The notes: generated by a model not told the origin, from the sequence alone. A stretch of DNA of 64,000 nt from Massilia sp. MS-15 (GCF_020176695.1 NZ_JAIWIA010000036.1:96569-160568), one strand, 5' to 3'. Positions 27,781-37,442 are shown, counted from the first letter of the stretch. Numbers and translations: made by a program.

Positions 27781-29340
27781 TCACCCCCGGGCGCGCCGGC
27801 TCCAGCCGATCCCGGCCGCCAGCGCCGCCAGCCCGGCCGCGAGAAAGGCGAGCGCCGAACGCGCGGTGGCGTCGCCATGGAAGCCGACGACGTCGAGCAT
27901 CGGCATGCCCCTGGCATTCACCATGACGTACAGGCCGAACAGGAACAGGCCGAGGAACAGGCGCGGCGTGCGGCTCAGCTGGCCGAATAGCGCGGCGCAG
28001 CCGGCCAGCGCCACCAGGCCGGCCAGGGCGGCGCCGGCGCGCACCGGTTCGGCCACGCTCCAGCGCAGCAGCACCGGCGCGACGAACAGCGTGCCCAGCA
28101 GCAGCGCAGCGCCCCACTGGCGCAGGAAGCGGCGCCCTTCGCCGCCCGGCACGGCGGCGCCCAGGGCCGCACAGCCGCAGGCGGCGTCGCGCGTGCTGCA
28201 GTCGCTGCACAGGATGCCCCAGTAGGCCACGGCGCCCGCCAGGACACCCGGCAGCACGGATGCCGGCAACAGCAGGCCGCCGGCCAGGCAGGCACCGAGC
28301 ATGGCGATGGCGCTGGGCGCGCTGGCCAGCACCAGGCAGGCTTCGGCCAGCACCTGGCCGGGCAGGCCGGGCAGGCGCGCGGCCAGGCGCAGCAGGGGCT
28401 GCACGGCGCGCGCCAGCGGGCGCAGCCAGCCGTCCAGCACGGCCAGTGGCGAGCGCCGCCGGCGCGCCTTGCCGGCCTTGACCCGGTCCGGCGAAAAACG
28501 GTGGAACAGCAGCACCGCCGGCAGCAGCGGCAGCAGGGCCAGCAGGCCGGACAGCAGCCGCTCGCGCGCCGCGCCTGCGCTCCACATCCATTGCGGCAGC
28601 TCCACCGGCGCCAATGCGGCCTGGAAGGGCATCATGCCGATGCCGAGGGCGGCGGTGTCCGCGTGGCCGCGCAGGCTGGCCAGGGCCGCCGACATGCCGG
28701 TGAAATCGGCCAGCGCCAGCAGCGGGTCGGCGCCGCCCTTCTCCACCGCGGCGCCGATCGAGAGCTGGGCCATCCACAGCACGAAATACAGCAGGTCGCC
28801 GGCCTTGCCCATGAGCGGACTCCAGCTGTCGCACAGCACGGCGCAGCTGGCGGCGAACATGGCCATCGGCAACAGCATCAGCACATAGGTCTGCAGGTAG
28901 ACCAGCGGCTGCAGCGGGCCGTCGCCGCGCAGCAAGTGGCAAACGAAGGTGGTCAGCATGAAGCCGCCCAGCAGCAGCACCAGGAAAGCGAGGGCGCCGA
29001 GCCAGCGGCTGGCCACCAGCAGGCTGTTGCCGGCCGCGCTGGCGCCGATCACGCCGCCGATCCCGCTGCGCAGGTCTTCGCCGGTGCGCCCGCGCGCCAG
29101 GTAGAAGCCCGCCAGGCTGAACAGCAGGCTGGCCATGGTGGCGCTGCCCATCGCCAGCGCGGAACTGGTGTACAGCACGCGCGCATCCTCCAGCACCATC
29201 AGGGCGCGGCCGCTGCCGGTATCGGTGATCATCGCCCAGCTCACCGCCACCACCGCCAGCAGCGCGGCCAGGGTGGACAGGCGGCGCAGGCGCAGCCTGA
29301 CTTCGTTCGCCGCCAGCACGTACACCTGGCCCGCGCTCAT
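27781..29340 (-). CDS. ABC-2 type permease (519 aa)
   Basis: This is a multi-pass inner-membrane protein, the membrane part of the exporter whose ATPase is encoded just upstream. It has about twelve hydrophobic segments in two groups, with an opening AANEVRLRLRRLSTLAAL amphipathic helix typical of ABC-2 permeases. Start MSAGQVYV overlaps the ATPase stop by 4 bp (ATGA). The frame is open upstream through the ATPase gene, but that stretch is only an out-of-frame reading. A CSDCSTRDAACGC cluster in a late loop is unusual. The substrate is unknown. Confidence 0.82.
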   Translation of the reverse strand: MSAGQVYVLAANEVRLRLRRLSTLAALLAVVAVSWAMITDTGSGRALMVLEDARVLYTSSALAMGSATMASLLFSLAGFYLARGRTGEDLRSGIGGVIGASAAGNSLLVASRWLGALAFLVLLLGGFMLTTFVCHLLRGDGPLQPLVYLQTYVLMLLPMAMFAASCAVLCDSWSPLMGKAGDLLYFVLWMAQLSIGAAVEKGGADPLLALADFTGMSAALASLRGHADTAALGIGMMPFQAALAPVELPQWMWSAGAARERLLSGLLALLPLLPAVLLFHRFSPDRVKAGKARRRRSPLAVLDGWLRPLARAVQPLLRLAARLPGLPGQVLAEACLVLASAPSAIAMLGACLAGGLLLPASVLPGVLAGAVAYWGILCSDCSTRDAACGCAALGAAVPGGEGRRFLRQWGAALLLGTLFVAPVLLRWSVAEPVRAGAALAGLVALAGCAALFGQLSRTPRLFLGLFLFGLYVMVNARGMPMLDVVGFHGDATARSALAFLAAGLAALAAGIGWSRRARG

Positions 29341-30206
29341 GCCGCCTCCGCCTGCAGCGCGTAGCGCTGCGCCATCAGCGCTTCTTCCAGGCTCGGCTCG
29401 GCGGCGCGCGCGCCCAGGCAGGGCAGTTCCGGATGCGCGATGCGCAGCAGCATGCGCCCGTCCTGGCGCTGCGCCTGCAGCACCTGCACCCGCTCCCGCA
29501 GCGCGCCATAGTCGGCCTCGGCCACGCTGGCGCTCCATACCTGGCCGCGCGCACGCGCCAGGATCGCGTCCGGCGTCTCGTGCGCCACCAGGCGCCCGGA
29601 ACGCATGACGGCCAGCTCGGTCGCGATGCTCTCGACGTCCGACACGATGTGGGTGGACAGGATCACCAGCTTGCCCAGCCCCAGTTCGCCCAGCAGGTTG
29701 CGAAAGCGCAGGCGCTCTTCCGGGTCGAGCCCGGCGGTGGGTTCGTCGACCACCAGGATGTCGGGGTCGTTCAGCAGGGCCTGGGCGATGCCGAGCCGGC
29801 GCCGCATGCCGCCCGAGAACGAGGCGGCCGGGCGCTGCGCCTGTTCGTGCAGGTTGACCAGTTCCAGCAGGCGGCGGATGCGGGCGCCGTCGCGCACGCC
29901 CTTGAGGGCCGCGAAGTACTGCATGAATTCGAGCGCGCTCAGGTTCGGATAGACGCCGAAGTCCTGCGGCAGGTAGCCGAGGCGGCCCCGGATCGCTTCC
30001 GGCCGGCGCGCGATGTCGGCGCCCTCGAACAGGATCTGGCCGCTGCTGGGCCGGGCCAGGGTGGCGATCATGGCCATCAGGGTCGACTTGCCGGCGCCGT
30101 TGTGGCCGATCAGGCCGACCACGCCCCGGCCAAGGGAAAGCGTCACCCCGTCCACCGCCTTCAGGTCCTTGCCATAGCGTTTCGTCACCGCGCGCAGTTC
30201 CAGCAT
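29337..30206 (-). CDS. ABC transporter ATP-binding protein (ABC-2 type partner)
   Basis: This is a 289-aa cytoplasmic ATPase of the CcmA/DrrA class. It has Walker A GHNGAGKST, Q-loop YLPQDFG, signature FSGGMRRRLG, Walker B ILVVDEPTAGLD and H-loop STHIVSD. The last ~80 residues form the usual extra domain of drug/antibiotic-type ATPases. It overlaps the ABC-2 permease by 4 bp and starts after GGGGAG. The pair diverges from the TPR-GGDEF gene. Confidence 0.92.
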   Translation of the reverse strand: MLELRAVTKRYGKDLKAVDGVTLSLGRGVVGLIGHNGAGKSTLMAMIATLARPSSGQILFEGADIARRPEAIRGRLGYLPQDFGVYPNLSALEFMQYFAALKGVRDGARIRRLLELVNLHEQAQRPAASFSGGMRRRLGIAQALLNDPDILVVDEPTAGLDPEERLRFRNLLGELGLGKLVILSTHIVSDVESIATELAVMRSGRLVAHETPDAILARARGQVWSASVAEADYGALRERVQVLQAQRQDGRMLLRIAHPELPCLGARAAEPSLEEALMAQRYALQAEAA

Positions 30207-30425
30207 GCCGTTCTCCCCGTCTCCGTATCGATGGTGGTGTGTTGGTGAAGCGACTATAGGAAACGGGCCGCAGGCCGCTCAAGGGATTTGCGACAGGGAG
30301 TCGAAAACAGGGGGCGAAGCTCGCGCCGGACGGGTTGGCCATCCCTTGCCCAACTCATGCCCGACTCATATGTATCATTTTAGTGACAAGCAATTCGAAA
30401 TCTAATTTCTTTACTGCAACAAGCA

Positions 30426-30431
30426 TATAAT
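30426..30431 (+). promoter_or_regulatory. Consensus -10 (TATAAT) of the TPR-GGDEF gene
   Basis: A perfect TATAAT lies 53 bp before ATG 30484 in an AT-rich stretch; the -35 is poor. The earlier in-frame ATG at 30430 lies inside this hexamer, which argues against it as the start. The 277-bp gap 30207-30483 otherwise shows no gene. Confidence 0.45.
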
Positions 30432-30483
30432 GGTTTTCGATACAAACCCGGATGTCTATCAGCCTGCGTTCCGAGACCAGTTC

Positions 30484-32520
30484 ATGCTTCGCCTTCCATC
30501 CCGCATGTCGTCACGCCAGCGGTGCCTTGCGCTTGCGCTGGCGCTGTCCATTGCGTCCTCCGCGGCCGCAGGCGCAGACACGCAGCCACTGGCCCAGCGG
30601 CTGGAGCAGATTCGCGAGGTCAACCGCTTCGTGCCGGAGCGCGCCATGCCGATGCTGCTCGCCATCGAGCAGGAAGGCCGCGCCGCGCCGCTCGAGCTGC
30701 GGATCGAATTCCTGAACCAGCTGTCGGGTGGCTACGACGGCCTCGGCAAGCTGGACGAGGCGCTGGCGGTGGCCGAGGAACTGGTGGCCCTGGGACGCAG
30801 GCACGGCCACAACGGCGCGATGGCCAAGGGCCTGCTGCGCAAGGCCTACATGGCCTACCGCCATGCCGAACTGCTCGATGCGCACCAGCTGACCTGGGAA
30901 GCCGAGCGGCTGGCCAACCAGACCGACGACGTCGAGCTGAAAGTGCGCGCCACGATCGCGGCCGGCGATGCCTTCACCGAGCAAGGCAATTTTCCGAAAG
31001 CGCTGGAGCGCCTGCAGTCGGCCGCGGCGCTGGCGCGCAAGCACGGCGATCCGACCCAGATCGTCATGTCGCTCAATGCGCTGGTCGAGCTGTACGGCCA
31101 GATGCGCGAATACGACAAGGGCTTCGAGACCCTGGCCGAAGCGGTGGCGGCGGCGGAGAAAGCCCGTTCCCCCGGACGCATGTCGACCCTCAAGCACGCC
31201 GAATACTCGCTGGCGGCGGCCACCGGCCAGTACCAGCGCGGCCTGAAGGCGCTGCTGGACAGCCTGGCGATCGAGCGCTCGATCGGGGCCGACTCGATGG
31301 TGGCCTACACGCTGGCGAACCTGTCGGACTGCTACCTGAAACTGCGCGACTATGCCAACGCCGCCGCCTACGCGGAACAGTCGATCGTGGCGGCGCGCGC
31401 CCTCAACGACGCCGGACTGGAAGCAACCGGGCGCCTGAACCTGGGCCAGGCCTACCTGGCCACCGGCCGCCTGGTCGACGGCAAGCGCCACATCGAGGCC
31501 GGCATGTCGGCCTACGAGAACCTGGGCGACCAGCCCGAGCTGCAGGCGGTGCTGGTCGAGTACGGCCAGGCGCTCGAGCGCGCCGGCGACCTGCCGGGCG
31601 CCCTGCGCGCCTACCACCGCGAACGCAAGATCTCGAACGAGCTGTTCGAGCGGCGCCGCCAGCGCGCGGTGCTCGACCTGCAGGAAAAATACGAGACCGA
31701 GAAGAAGCAGCGCCAGATCGAGCTGCTGCGCAGCGAAAACGAAGTCAACCGCCTGCAGCAGCGCGTCTGGTGGCTGCTGGTGGCTGTGTTCGCACTGGCC
31801 TCGGTGGTGGTCGGCCTGCTGTACCGCAAGGTGCGCCATACCAACGCCCAGCTGCACGAAAAGAACAAGGAACTCAAGCAGCAGAGCGTGCGCGATCCCC
31901 TGACCGGGCTGTACAACCGCCGCCACTTCCTCGACTACATGCGCACCACGCCCCAGGCCCTGGTCCAGGCCGGCCCGGACCAGTGCGGCGCGCTGTTCCT
32001 GCTCGACGTCGACCACTTCAAGCACATCAACGATACCTTTGGCCATGCCGCGGGCGACGCCGTGCTGACCGCGATCTCCAACAGCCTGGGCGAGATCCTG
32101 CGCGAGACCGACATGATCGTGCGCTGGGGCGGCGAGGAATTCCTGGCCTTCCTGCCGAGCATTCCGCGTTCCGGCCTGGACGAGGTGGCGCAGCGCATCC
32201 TGAGCGGCATCTCGGCGGTCGCGGTGGCGCATGGCGAGCACCGGCTGGCGGTCAACGTGTCGATCGGCTTCGCGCCCTTCCCGCTGTCCTGCGGCGGCGT
32301 GGCGCTGCCATGGGAACGTGCGGTCAACATCGTCGACATGGCCCTGTACATGGCCAAGTCGCACGGCCGCAACCGTGCCTACGGCGTGCTGGGCTTCGCC
32401 GACCCGGCCCAGGTGTGCATGGAAGACATCGAGCAGAACCTGGAAGGCGCCTGGCGTGCCGGCAAGGTCAAGATGTCGGTGGTGCTGGGCAACCAGGCGA
32501 GCGCCGTGCAGGCCGCCTGA
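30484..32520 (+). CDS. TPR-sensor diguanylate cyclase (GGDEF)
   Basis: This enzyme makes cyclic di-GMP from two GTP. A signal peptide (LALALALSIASSAAAG) sends the N-terminal TPR-like helical array (about 35-380) to the periplasm. A coiled coil and one TM helix (WWLLVAVFALASVVVGLLY, near 430-450) connect to the cytoplasmic GGDEF domain. The active loop is GGEEF at 549-553, with the catalytic LFLLDVDHFKHINDTFGH upstream. The inhibitory I-site RETD is at 540-543, so product feedback is expected. ATG 30484 was preferred because of the -10 element at 30426; ATG 30430 is an alternative. No operon partner follows on this strand. Confidence 0.9.
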   Translation: MLRLPSRMSSRQRCLALALALSIASSAAAGADTQPLAQRLEQIREVNRFVPERAMPMLLAIEQEGRAAPLELRIEFLNQLSGGYDGLGKLDEALAVAEELVALGRRHGHNGAMAKGLLRKAYMAYRHAELLDAHQLTWEAERLANQTDDVELKVRATIAAGDAFTEQGNFPKALERLQSAAALARKHGDPTQIVMSLNALVELYGQMREYDKGFETLAEAVAAAEKARSPGRMSTLKHAEYSLAAATGQYQRGLKALLDSLAIERSIGADSMVAYTLANLSDCYLKLRDYANAAAYAEQSIVAARALNDAGLEATGRLNLGQAYLATGRLVDGKRHIEAGMSAYENLGDQPELQAVLVEYGQALERAGDLPGALRAYHRERKISNELFERRRQRAVLDLQEKYETEKKQRQIELLRSENEVNRLQQRVWWLLVAVFALASVVVGLLYRKVRHTNAQLHEKNKELKQQSVRDPLTGLYNRRHFLDYMRTTPQALVQAGPDQCGALFLLDVDHFKHINDTFGHAAGDAVLTAISNSLGEILRETDMIVRWGGEEFLAFLPSIPRSGLDEVAQRILSGISAVAVAHGEHRLAVNVSIGFAPFPLSCGGVALPWERAVNIVDMALYMAKSHGRNRAYGVLGFADPAQVCMEDIEQNLEGAWRAGKVKMSVVLGNQASAVQAA

Positions 32521-32540
32521 ACGCGGTACGCGGCCGGCCG

Positions 32541-32849
32541 CTAGTCCGCCGCATCCTGGATTTTTTCGCCGGCGTCCTCGACCTTCCTGCCGACTTCCTC
32601 GGTGGCCCGTTTCAGCCCGCCCTTGGCGTCCTGGGTGGCATCCTTGATCTTGTCGCGCGCCTCGCGCGCGGCGCGGTCGGCCTTGGCCAGTTCATTGTCC
32701 AGCTGGCGCGTGACCTTCGCGCCCGCGTCGTCGAGCGCCTTGCCGGCGCGCTGGGCCGGACCGACCGCTTCTTCCTCGCGGCTGCAGCCTGCCAGAGACG
32801 CCAGTATCAGGAGCGTGCCCAACATGCCTGTCTTCGTGCGTGTTTTCAT
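32541..32849 (-). CDS. Small lipoprotein with amphipathic 11-mer-like helix
   Basis: This is a 102-aa predicted lipoprotein. The signal peptide ends in the lipobox LAGC (Cys22). The mature part is almost wholly charged helix (AGKALDDAGAKVTRQLD, AREARDKIKDATQDAKG, EEVGRKVEDAGEKIQDA), with an 11-residue rhythm like LEA or apolipoprotein-type helices. It has no catalytic signature. It follows the tubulin-like operon by about 80 bp on the same strand and could be its last member, or an independent envelope stress protein. Confidence 0.72.
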   Translation of the reverse strand: MKTRTKTGMLGTLLILASLAGCSREEEAVGPAQRAGKALDDAGAKVTRQLDNELAKADRAAREARDKIKDATQDAKGGLKRATEEVGRKVEDAGEKIQDAAD

Positions 32850-32927
32850 ATGGAACCCCGCCTGTCTGCTTGCCAGAAAGGATACACCGCCCGCCGCAAA
32901 CGCGGCTGACGTTTCAGGCCAGCCGCC

Positions 32928-33758
32928 TCACTCCCCGCGCGTAGGATCGGCCAGCGGGTGGTCGCGCGCATCGAGGATGTCCTGCCGCAGCGTGCGGCTC
33001 TGCGTGTCCTCGCCCCAGCGCTTCGTGAATGTCGCCAGCCGCGCCAGCGCCTTGTCGTAGGAACGCGCGCGCCGCAGTTTGTCGACCGCGGCGCTGGTAT
33101 CGCTCCAGGCCCGGGCGCGCTGTTCGGCGCGGGTGCAGTCGGCGGCGGCCTTGTTCAGCGACTGCTGCACCTGGCGCAGCTGCTCGGGCGTGGCGCGTGT
33201 GCGGCGCAGCGCGATCAGCTCGTCCTGGGCGTCGCGCGCCTTGCATTCCACCGCCAGCGCCACTGCCCGGTCCATGCGCCGCTCGATGCGCGTGCCTTCC
33301 GGACGCACGCTGAGCCAGATGATCCAGAGCGCGGCGAGCGCCAGGATCCACCAGCGCAGGCGGATCGGGGCGCGCCGCGGCGGCGGCGCGGCCGTGGGCT
33401 CCGCGCGCGCGTGGCGGCCGACGCCGGGCGGCGGCGGTATGCCTGGCGCATGGCGCGACGCCGGCGGCGGCTGCGTGGGCGCCGCCGGTGCCGGGGAAGG
33501 CGTGGCGCCGGCCGCCGCTGCCGGGACGGCGGCAGGGGCAGGCACGGGTGCCTGCGCCGGTGGCGCCGGGGCCGGGGCCGGCTGGGCCGGCGCCTGCACC
33601 GCTGCCTTGGCCAGCACCGGCGCGTCCGCGACAGGCAGCGCGGCCTGCTGGGCCGTGCCGCACCACGGGCAGAAGTTCACCCGTCTCGGCATCAGACGCC
33701 CGCAGTGCGGGGCGATGCAGCGGTAGACCGTGTCCTGGTGCGCCATGCCGTCCTTCAT
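32928..33758 (-). CDS. Zinc-ribbon, Pro-rich, single-TM protein of the tubulin-like operon
   Basis: This is a 276-aa protein of unknown function. The N-terminus holds a four-cysteine zinc ribbon (Cys14, Cys19, then CPWC near 30-33). A long Pro/Ala linker (about 40-130) leads to one TM helix (WWILALAALWIIWLSV, about 137-152). The C-terminal part is a charged helical domain with two Cys residues, predicted on the periplasmic side. It overlaps the tubulin-like gene by 4 bp (ATGA), so it is made together with it. A cytosolic adaptor zinc ribbon tethered to the membrane would suit a role in linking the filament-forming protein to the envelope; this is inference. Confidence 0.75.
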   Translation of the reverse strand: MKDGMAHQDTVYRCIAPHCGRLMPRRVNFCPWCGTAQQAALPVADAPVLAKAAVQAPAQPAPAPAPPAQAPVPAPAAVPAAAAGATPSPAPAAPTQPPPASRHAPGIPPPPGVGRHARAEPTAAPPPRRAPIRLRWWILALAALWIIWLSVRPEGTRIERRMDRAVALAVECKARDAQDELIALRRTRATPEQLRQVQQSLNKAAADCTRAEQRARAWSDTSAAVDKLRRARSYDKALARLATFTKRWGEDTQSRTLRQDILDARDHPLADPTRGE

Positions 33759-36700
33759 TCCGGATCGGGAACGCCGTCACCGGTATCCTCGGGGTCGGGC
33801 ACCGGGTCATCGAGCAGCGCGGCCAGTTCCGGCAGCGCGCCGACCGTGCTCCACTTGTCCAGCCGCGGGTTCCAGGCCATGTTCCAGGCGCGCGTGGCAG
33901 CGTCGATCTCGCCGCGCGCGGCCTGGCGCGCGATGTCCTCGAGCGTGAACGGACCACGCTGGGCACCCTGCACGAACAGCTTGTAGCGCGCCGGAACCTT
34001 CGCCAGGTCCACCGGCGCGTCAAGCCGCTGCGTGGGCGCCGCGCGCCGCTGCAGCAGCACCGCCGCCTGCTCGTCGCTGGCCAGGTACTCGGGCAGGATC
34101 ACGCGCTTGTCCACCGGCCGCTCGACTTCCCAGCTGTAGGCGTCGCTGGCGGAATCCGGCACCGTCTCGGTCCAGGTGGCGATGCCGGCCAGCGCGGTCT
34201 CGATCTGGGCCGGCGACAGGCCCGGGTCGAGCGCGGCGGCGCGCCGGATCCAGGCGTCGTACAGGCGCCGCGCGGTGATGTTCGGCAGCGAAGGCGACGG
34301 CAGCTGGGCCCCGGTCTCGTCCACTTCCAGGCGCGGCTCGTACACGCGCAGCTGGTAGTGGCGCATCAGGGCCGCCAGCAGCAGCAGCTGGTGCGGGCCC
34401 GCATTGGCCAGGCGGTGGCGCACGGCCTGGATTACGCCGTCGCGGTAGTACGGCGGCAGGCCGTTCGAGCGGATCGCGTATTCGTTGCCGATCTGGAGCC
34501 ATTCGCCCGAACCCGGCTCGACCTCGAACAGGTACTGGCCGCGCGGCTGGAAGCTGGCCTCGCGGTCGCCCAGGTCGGGCTTGCGGCGGATGACGCCCAG
34601 CGCGATCGCCTCTAGGTACCACTCGTAGTCGTCGGCCAGCCGGTTCAGCTCGTCCATCGAGGGCGACAGCGGGTGGCGGAAGCGCGTGGCGTCGAAGTGC
34701 AGGTGGGTCGGGATCTTCGGGTTCTCGATCTGGTACGAGGCGCGCCAGGTCGGCAGGCCGCGCAGCACCGTCATCGGGAAGCCCGACAGCTCGATGTAGC
34801 ACACCGCCTTGCCCGGGATGCCGGTGTTGACGATGGAGACCAGGTCGCCATGGAAGTACCCGGTCGGCACCGCGGCCCGCAGTTCCAGCTCCATCCGGCG
34901 CCAGGCGCCGACGTCGCCGACGCCGATGAAGCACTTGAACTGGTCGGCGTTCGGCGTGAACTCGGCCGAGAAGCGCGCATTCACCCAGGGCATGGCACTG
35001 CGGATCCATTCGGCGAACACGCGCTGGCGCTCCTGGGGCGTCATGCTTGACAAGCGTTCGAGCAGCGGATCGACTGGCTCCGGCTGCTCCAACTCCTGGC
35101 TGGACAGCTGCAGCTGGGCGCGCCGGAACAGTTTCAGCAGCAGGTCGGCGCGCAGGCGCTCGTCGCCCAGCTGCGGGAACAGGCGCGCCGAACCGCCGAA
35201 TTCCAGCAGCACTTCCTCGCTCCAGGCGCCGACGTCGCCGGTCAGGCGCACGGGCGGCGGCAGCGTGTCGCCGGCCAGCTTGATGTAGGTGGCATGCTCC
35301 TGGCGCGCGTCCGCGCGCAGCTGGCTGATGCGCTGGTCGGCGGCGGCCAGCATGGCCGCCACCATCCGCCGTCCTTCCTGGAATTCGCCGGCGATGCCGC
35401 TCCACTGGGCATTGCCGTATTCGTCGGTGGACTGGGGCTCGCCCAGCCAGGACGACATGTTGCGCATTACCTCGATCGACTGGCCGGCCGCCACCGCCAG
35501 CAGGTGGAAGCGCAGGTAGTCGGCGATATCGCGCTTGAGGTGGTGCATGACTTCGCGCGCCTGCGGCTCCTTGCCGAACAGGCGGCCGGCGGCCTGCGAC
35601 AGGTTGTTCAGCGATTCCTCGACCTGGCGCGTGCGCAGCGCGTCGCGGATGTCGCGGTAGCGGCGGCTGTTGCGCTCGGCATTGCCGAGGTCGCGCTGCG
35701 ACAGGCGCGCCTTGACCTGTTCCAGCAGCGACAGCACGAATTCCAGGCCGCCCTGCTTGCGGTCGTCCAATAGCGCGTACAGGCGCTCCCGGACACGGGT
35801 CTTCAGGCGCACTTGCTGTTCACCCGTCATGCGCTTGATGCGGTCCTCGCTGGTCTCGGCGGTGGCGCCGGCCTCGCGGATCGCGTCGCGCTCCAGCTGC
35901 GGCAGCAGCTCGGCCACTTTTTCGCGCCACAGCTTGATGTCGTAGGAGGCCATGATGCGGTCGACCTCGAGCTGCACCTTGCTCTCGACGCGCTCGAGCA
36001 GCGAGCGGCCGTCCTTGTCCAACAGCAGCGTGTTGGTCAGCGCATACTCGGTGAACGGGGTCACGTCGACGGTGCCCTTGCGGAAGTCCGGGAAGGCGTC
36101 GAAGGGGCGCTCGGCCATTTCCATCTGCTCGCGCATGAAGCTGTCGCGCTCGGCGTCGGCGGCGCGGCGTGCCAGGCCGCCCTCCCCCCGCCCGTCGCTA
36201 CTGACGAGGCCAAAGAAGGCCTTGACCATTAATCCGGCCAGCTCGTAGGCACGGATGTCGTCGCGCAGGCTCTGCTGGGTATCGAGCACCGCCTGGCCGA
36301 AGGCGGAATAGGCCTTGGAATAGGACAGGCGCATGTCGCCGAAGCGCTGCTCCGGCACCCGCGGATTGTAGGGCCCGAGCTTGTGCTGCTGCTGGTTGAC
36401 CGCCACCGAGCGCTTGCGGTTGGCGAAATCGGCCGAGGCGAAATCCTCGAACAGGGTATCGGCCACCATCTGATACACGTCCTTGATGTCGGCCGTGGCC
36501 TTGTTGGCGAGGTTGGCGGTGTCGACGAAGTACACGTCGTCGTAGGGCGCGCCACGGCCCTGGATGCTGTCCGGGTCCATCCAGTGCACTTGCGCGTTCA
36601 TGTCGCGCATCGCCGTTTCCAGCTCCATCAGGGTGGCGTAGGCGTTGGCCTCGGTACGCTCCTTGTTGGCCTTGGCAAAGCCGCCCGGCATCAGGAGCAC

Positions 36701-37411
36701 CAGGTCGACCTGGCTGTCCGAGACTTCCTGGCGCGCGATGGCCTTGGACAGCCAGCCCAGGTCCAGCACGCTGCCGGCACCGGTGCCGCCGGCGCAGGAG
36801 GCGATCACGACGATGCGGAACTTCGAGGTATCGACCTGCAGGCCCAGGCGCTGGTAGTTTTCCTTGCGCTCGATCCCGGCATTGCTGGCCAGGCCGTTGA
36901 GCGCACCCTTGATGCGCCCGCGCAGCTTGGGGTACTTGTCGTACAGGTAGAGCCGGGCCAGCGCGCGGATCTGCCCCGCCCCCTTCGACGGGTCGATGCC
37001 GAGCGAGCGCAGCTTCTTCGGCCGCAGCGGCATCCAGCTTTCGATCAGCGGAAAGCGCGCCAGGCTGTCGTCGGACTCGTGGTATTGCGGCAGGTCGAGC
37101 GGTTCGACCAAGCGCTCCACGTCGCTCAGCTTGACCAGTTCGAACCAGGGGTCGGTGCGCTGCGACTTACCCTCGTCGATCACGGCATTGTTATCGAGGT
37201 CGAAGTGCAGGAAGCGCGCCACCGGGAAGTCGCCGATCGATTCCACGCGGGTCGGCTGGTGGCGGTTCCAGACCGCCGACAGGATGCGCCGGCGGATGCG
37301 CATCATCACTTCCATGCCGGTGCCGCCGGCGCCGATGAACAGGGTCGGGCGCAGGTCGACCTTCAGTTCGGACTTGGCGTTGACGGCTGCGGGGTTGGGA
37401 AAATCTGCCAT
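33755..37411 (-). CDS. Tubulin/FtsZ-like protein, 1218 aa, with C-terminal GYF_2-like domain
   Basis: This is a large cytoplasmic protein of the tubulin-like superfamily (PF13809-like). The N-terminal Rossmann loop FIGAGGTGMEVM (about 25-36) parallels the FtsZ T1 loop. SCAGGTGAGS at 205-214 is the tubulin signature GGTG(T/A)G(S/A), so GTP binding is likely. LLMPGGF and DDVYFVDTANL continue the fold. The middle (about 450-900) is a long helical region, and the far C-terminus (about 1140-1200) looks like a GYF_2 domain (YKLFVQGAQRGPFTLEDI, then W). FtsZ is only about 380 aa, so most of this protein is additional. It is the fourth gene of a five-gene operon with membrane and vWA-like partners. 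The role is unproven; membrane remodelling has been proposed for related families. Confidence 0.82.
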   Translation of the reverse strand: MADFPNPAAVNAKSELKVDLRPTLFIGAGGTGMEVMMRIRRRILSAVWNRHQPTRVESIGDFPVARFLHFDLDNNAVIDEGKSQRTDPWFELVKLSDVERLVEPLDLPQYHESDDSLARFPLIESWMPLRPKKLRSLGIDPSKGAGQIRALARLYLYDKYPKLRGRIKGALNGLASNAGIERKENYQRLGLQVDTSKFRIVVIASCAGGTGAGSVLDLGWLSKAIARQEVSDSQVDLVLLMPGGFAKANKERTEANAYATLMELETAMRDMNAQVHWMDPDSIQGRGAPYDDVYFVDTANLANKATADIKDVYQMVADTLFEDFASADFANRKRSVAVNQQQHKLGPYNPRVPEQRFGDMRLSYSKAYSAFGQAVLDTQQSLRDDIRAYELAGLMVKAFFGLVSSDGRGEGGLARRAADAERDSFMREQMEMAERPFDAFPDFRKGTVDVTPFTEYALTNTLLLDKDGRSLLERVESKVQLEVDRIMASYDIKLWREKVAELLPQLERDAIREAGATAETSEDRIKRMTGEQQVRLKTRVRERLYALLDDRKQGGLEFVLSLLEQVKARLSQRDLGNAERNSRRYRDIRDALRTRQVEESLNNLSQAAGRLFGKEPQAREVMHHLKRDIADYLRFHLLAVAAGQSIEVMRNMSSWLGEPQSTDEYGNAQWSGIAGEFQEGRRMVAAMLAAADQRISQLRADARQEHATYIKLAGDTLPPPVRLTGDVGAWSEEVLLEFGGSARLFPQLGDERLRADLLLKLFRRAQLQLSSQELEQPEPVDPLLERLSSMTPQERQRVFAEWIRSAMPWVNARFSAEFTPNADQFKCFIGVGDVGAWRRMELELRAAVPTGYFHGDLVSIVNTGIPGKAVCYIELSGFPMTVLRGLPTWRASYQIENPKIPTHLHFDATRFRHPLSPSMDELNRLADDYEWYLEAIALGVIRRKPDLGDREASFQPRGQYLFEVEPGSGEWLQIGNEYAIRSNGLPPYYRDGVIQAVRHRLANAGPHQLLLLAALMRHYQLRVYEPRLEVDETGAQLPSPSLPNITARRLYDAWIRRAAALDPGLSPAQIETALAGIATWTETVPDSASDAYSWEVERPVDKRVILPEYLASDEQAAVLLQRRAAPTQRLDAPVDLAKVPARYKLFVQGAQRGPFTLEDIARQAARGEIDAATRAWNMAWNPRLDKWSTVGALPELAALLDDPVPDPEDTGDGVPDPE

Positions 37412-37442
37412 GGTGTTCTCTTTTGTGTTCTCGTTGTCAGCG

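Noticed and set aside
27781..30342. 853-codon frame that joins the ABC permease to an upstream stretch
   Set aside because: The upstream part is an out-of-frame reading of the ATPase gene; the permease has its own ATG at 29340 with a 4-bp overlap.
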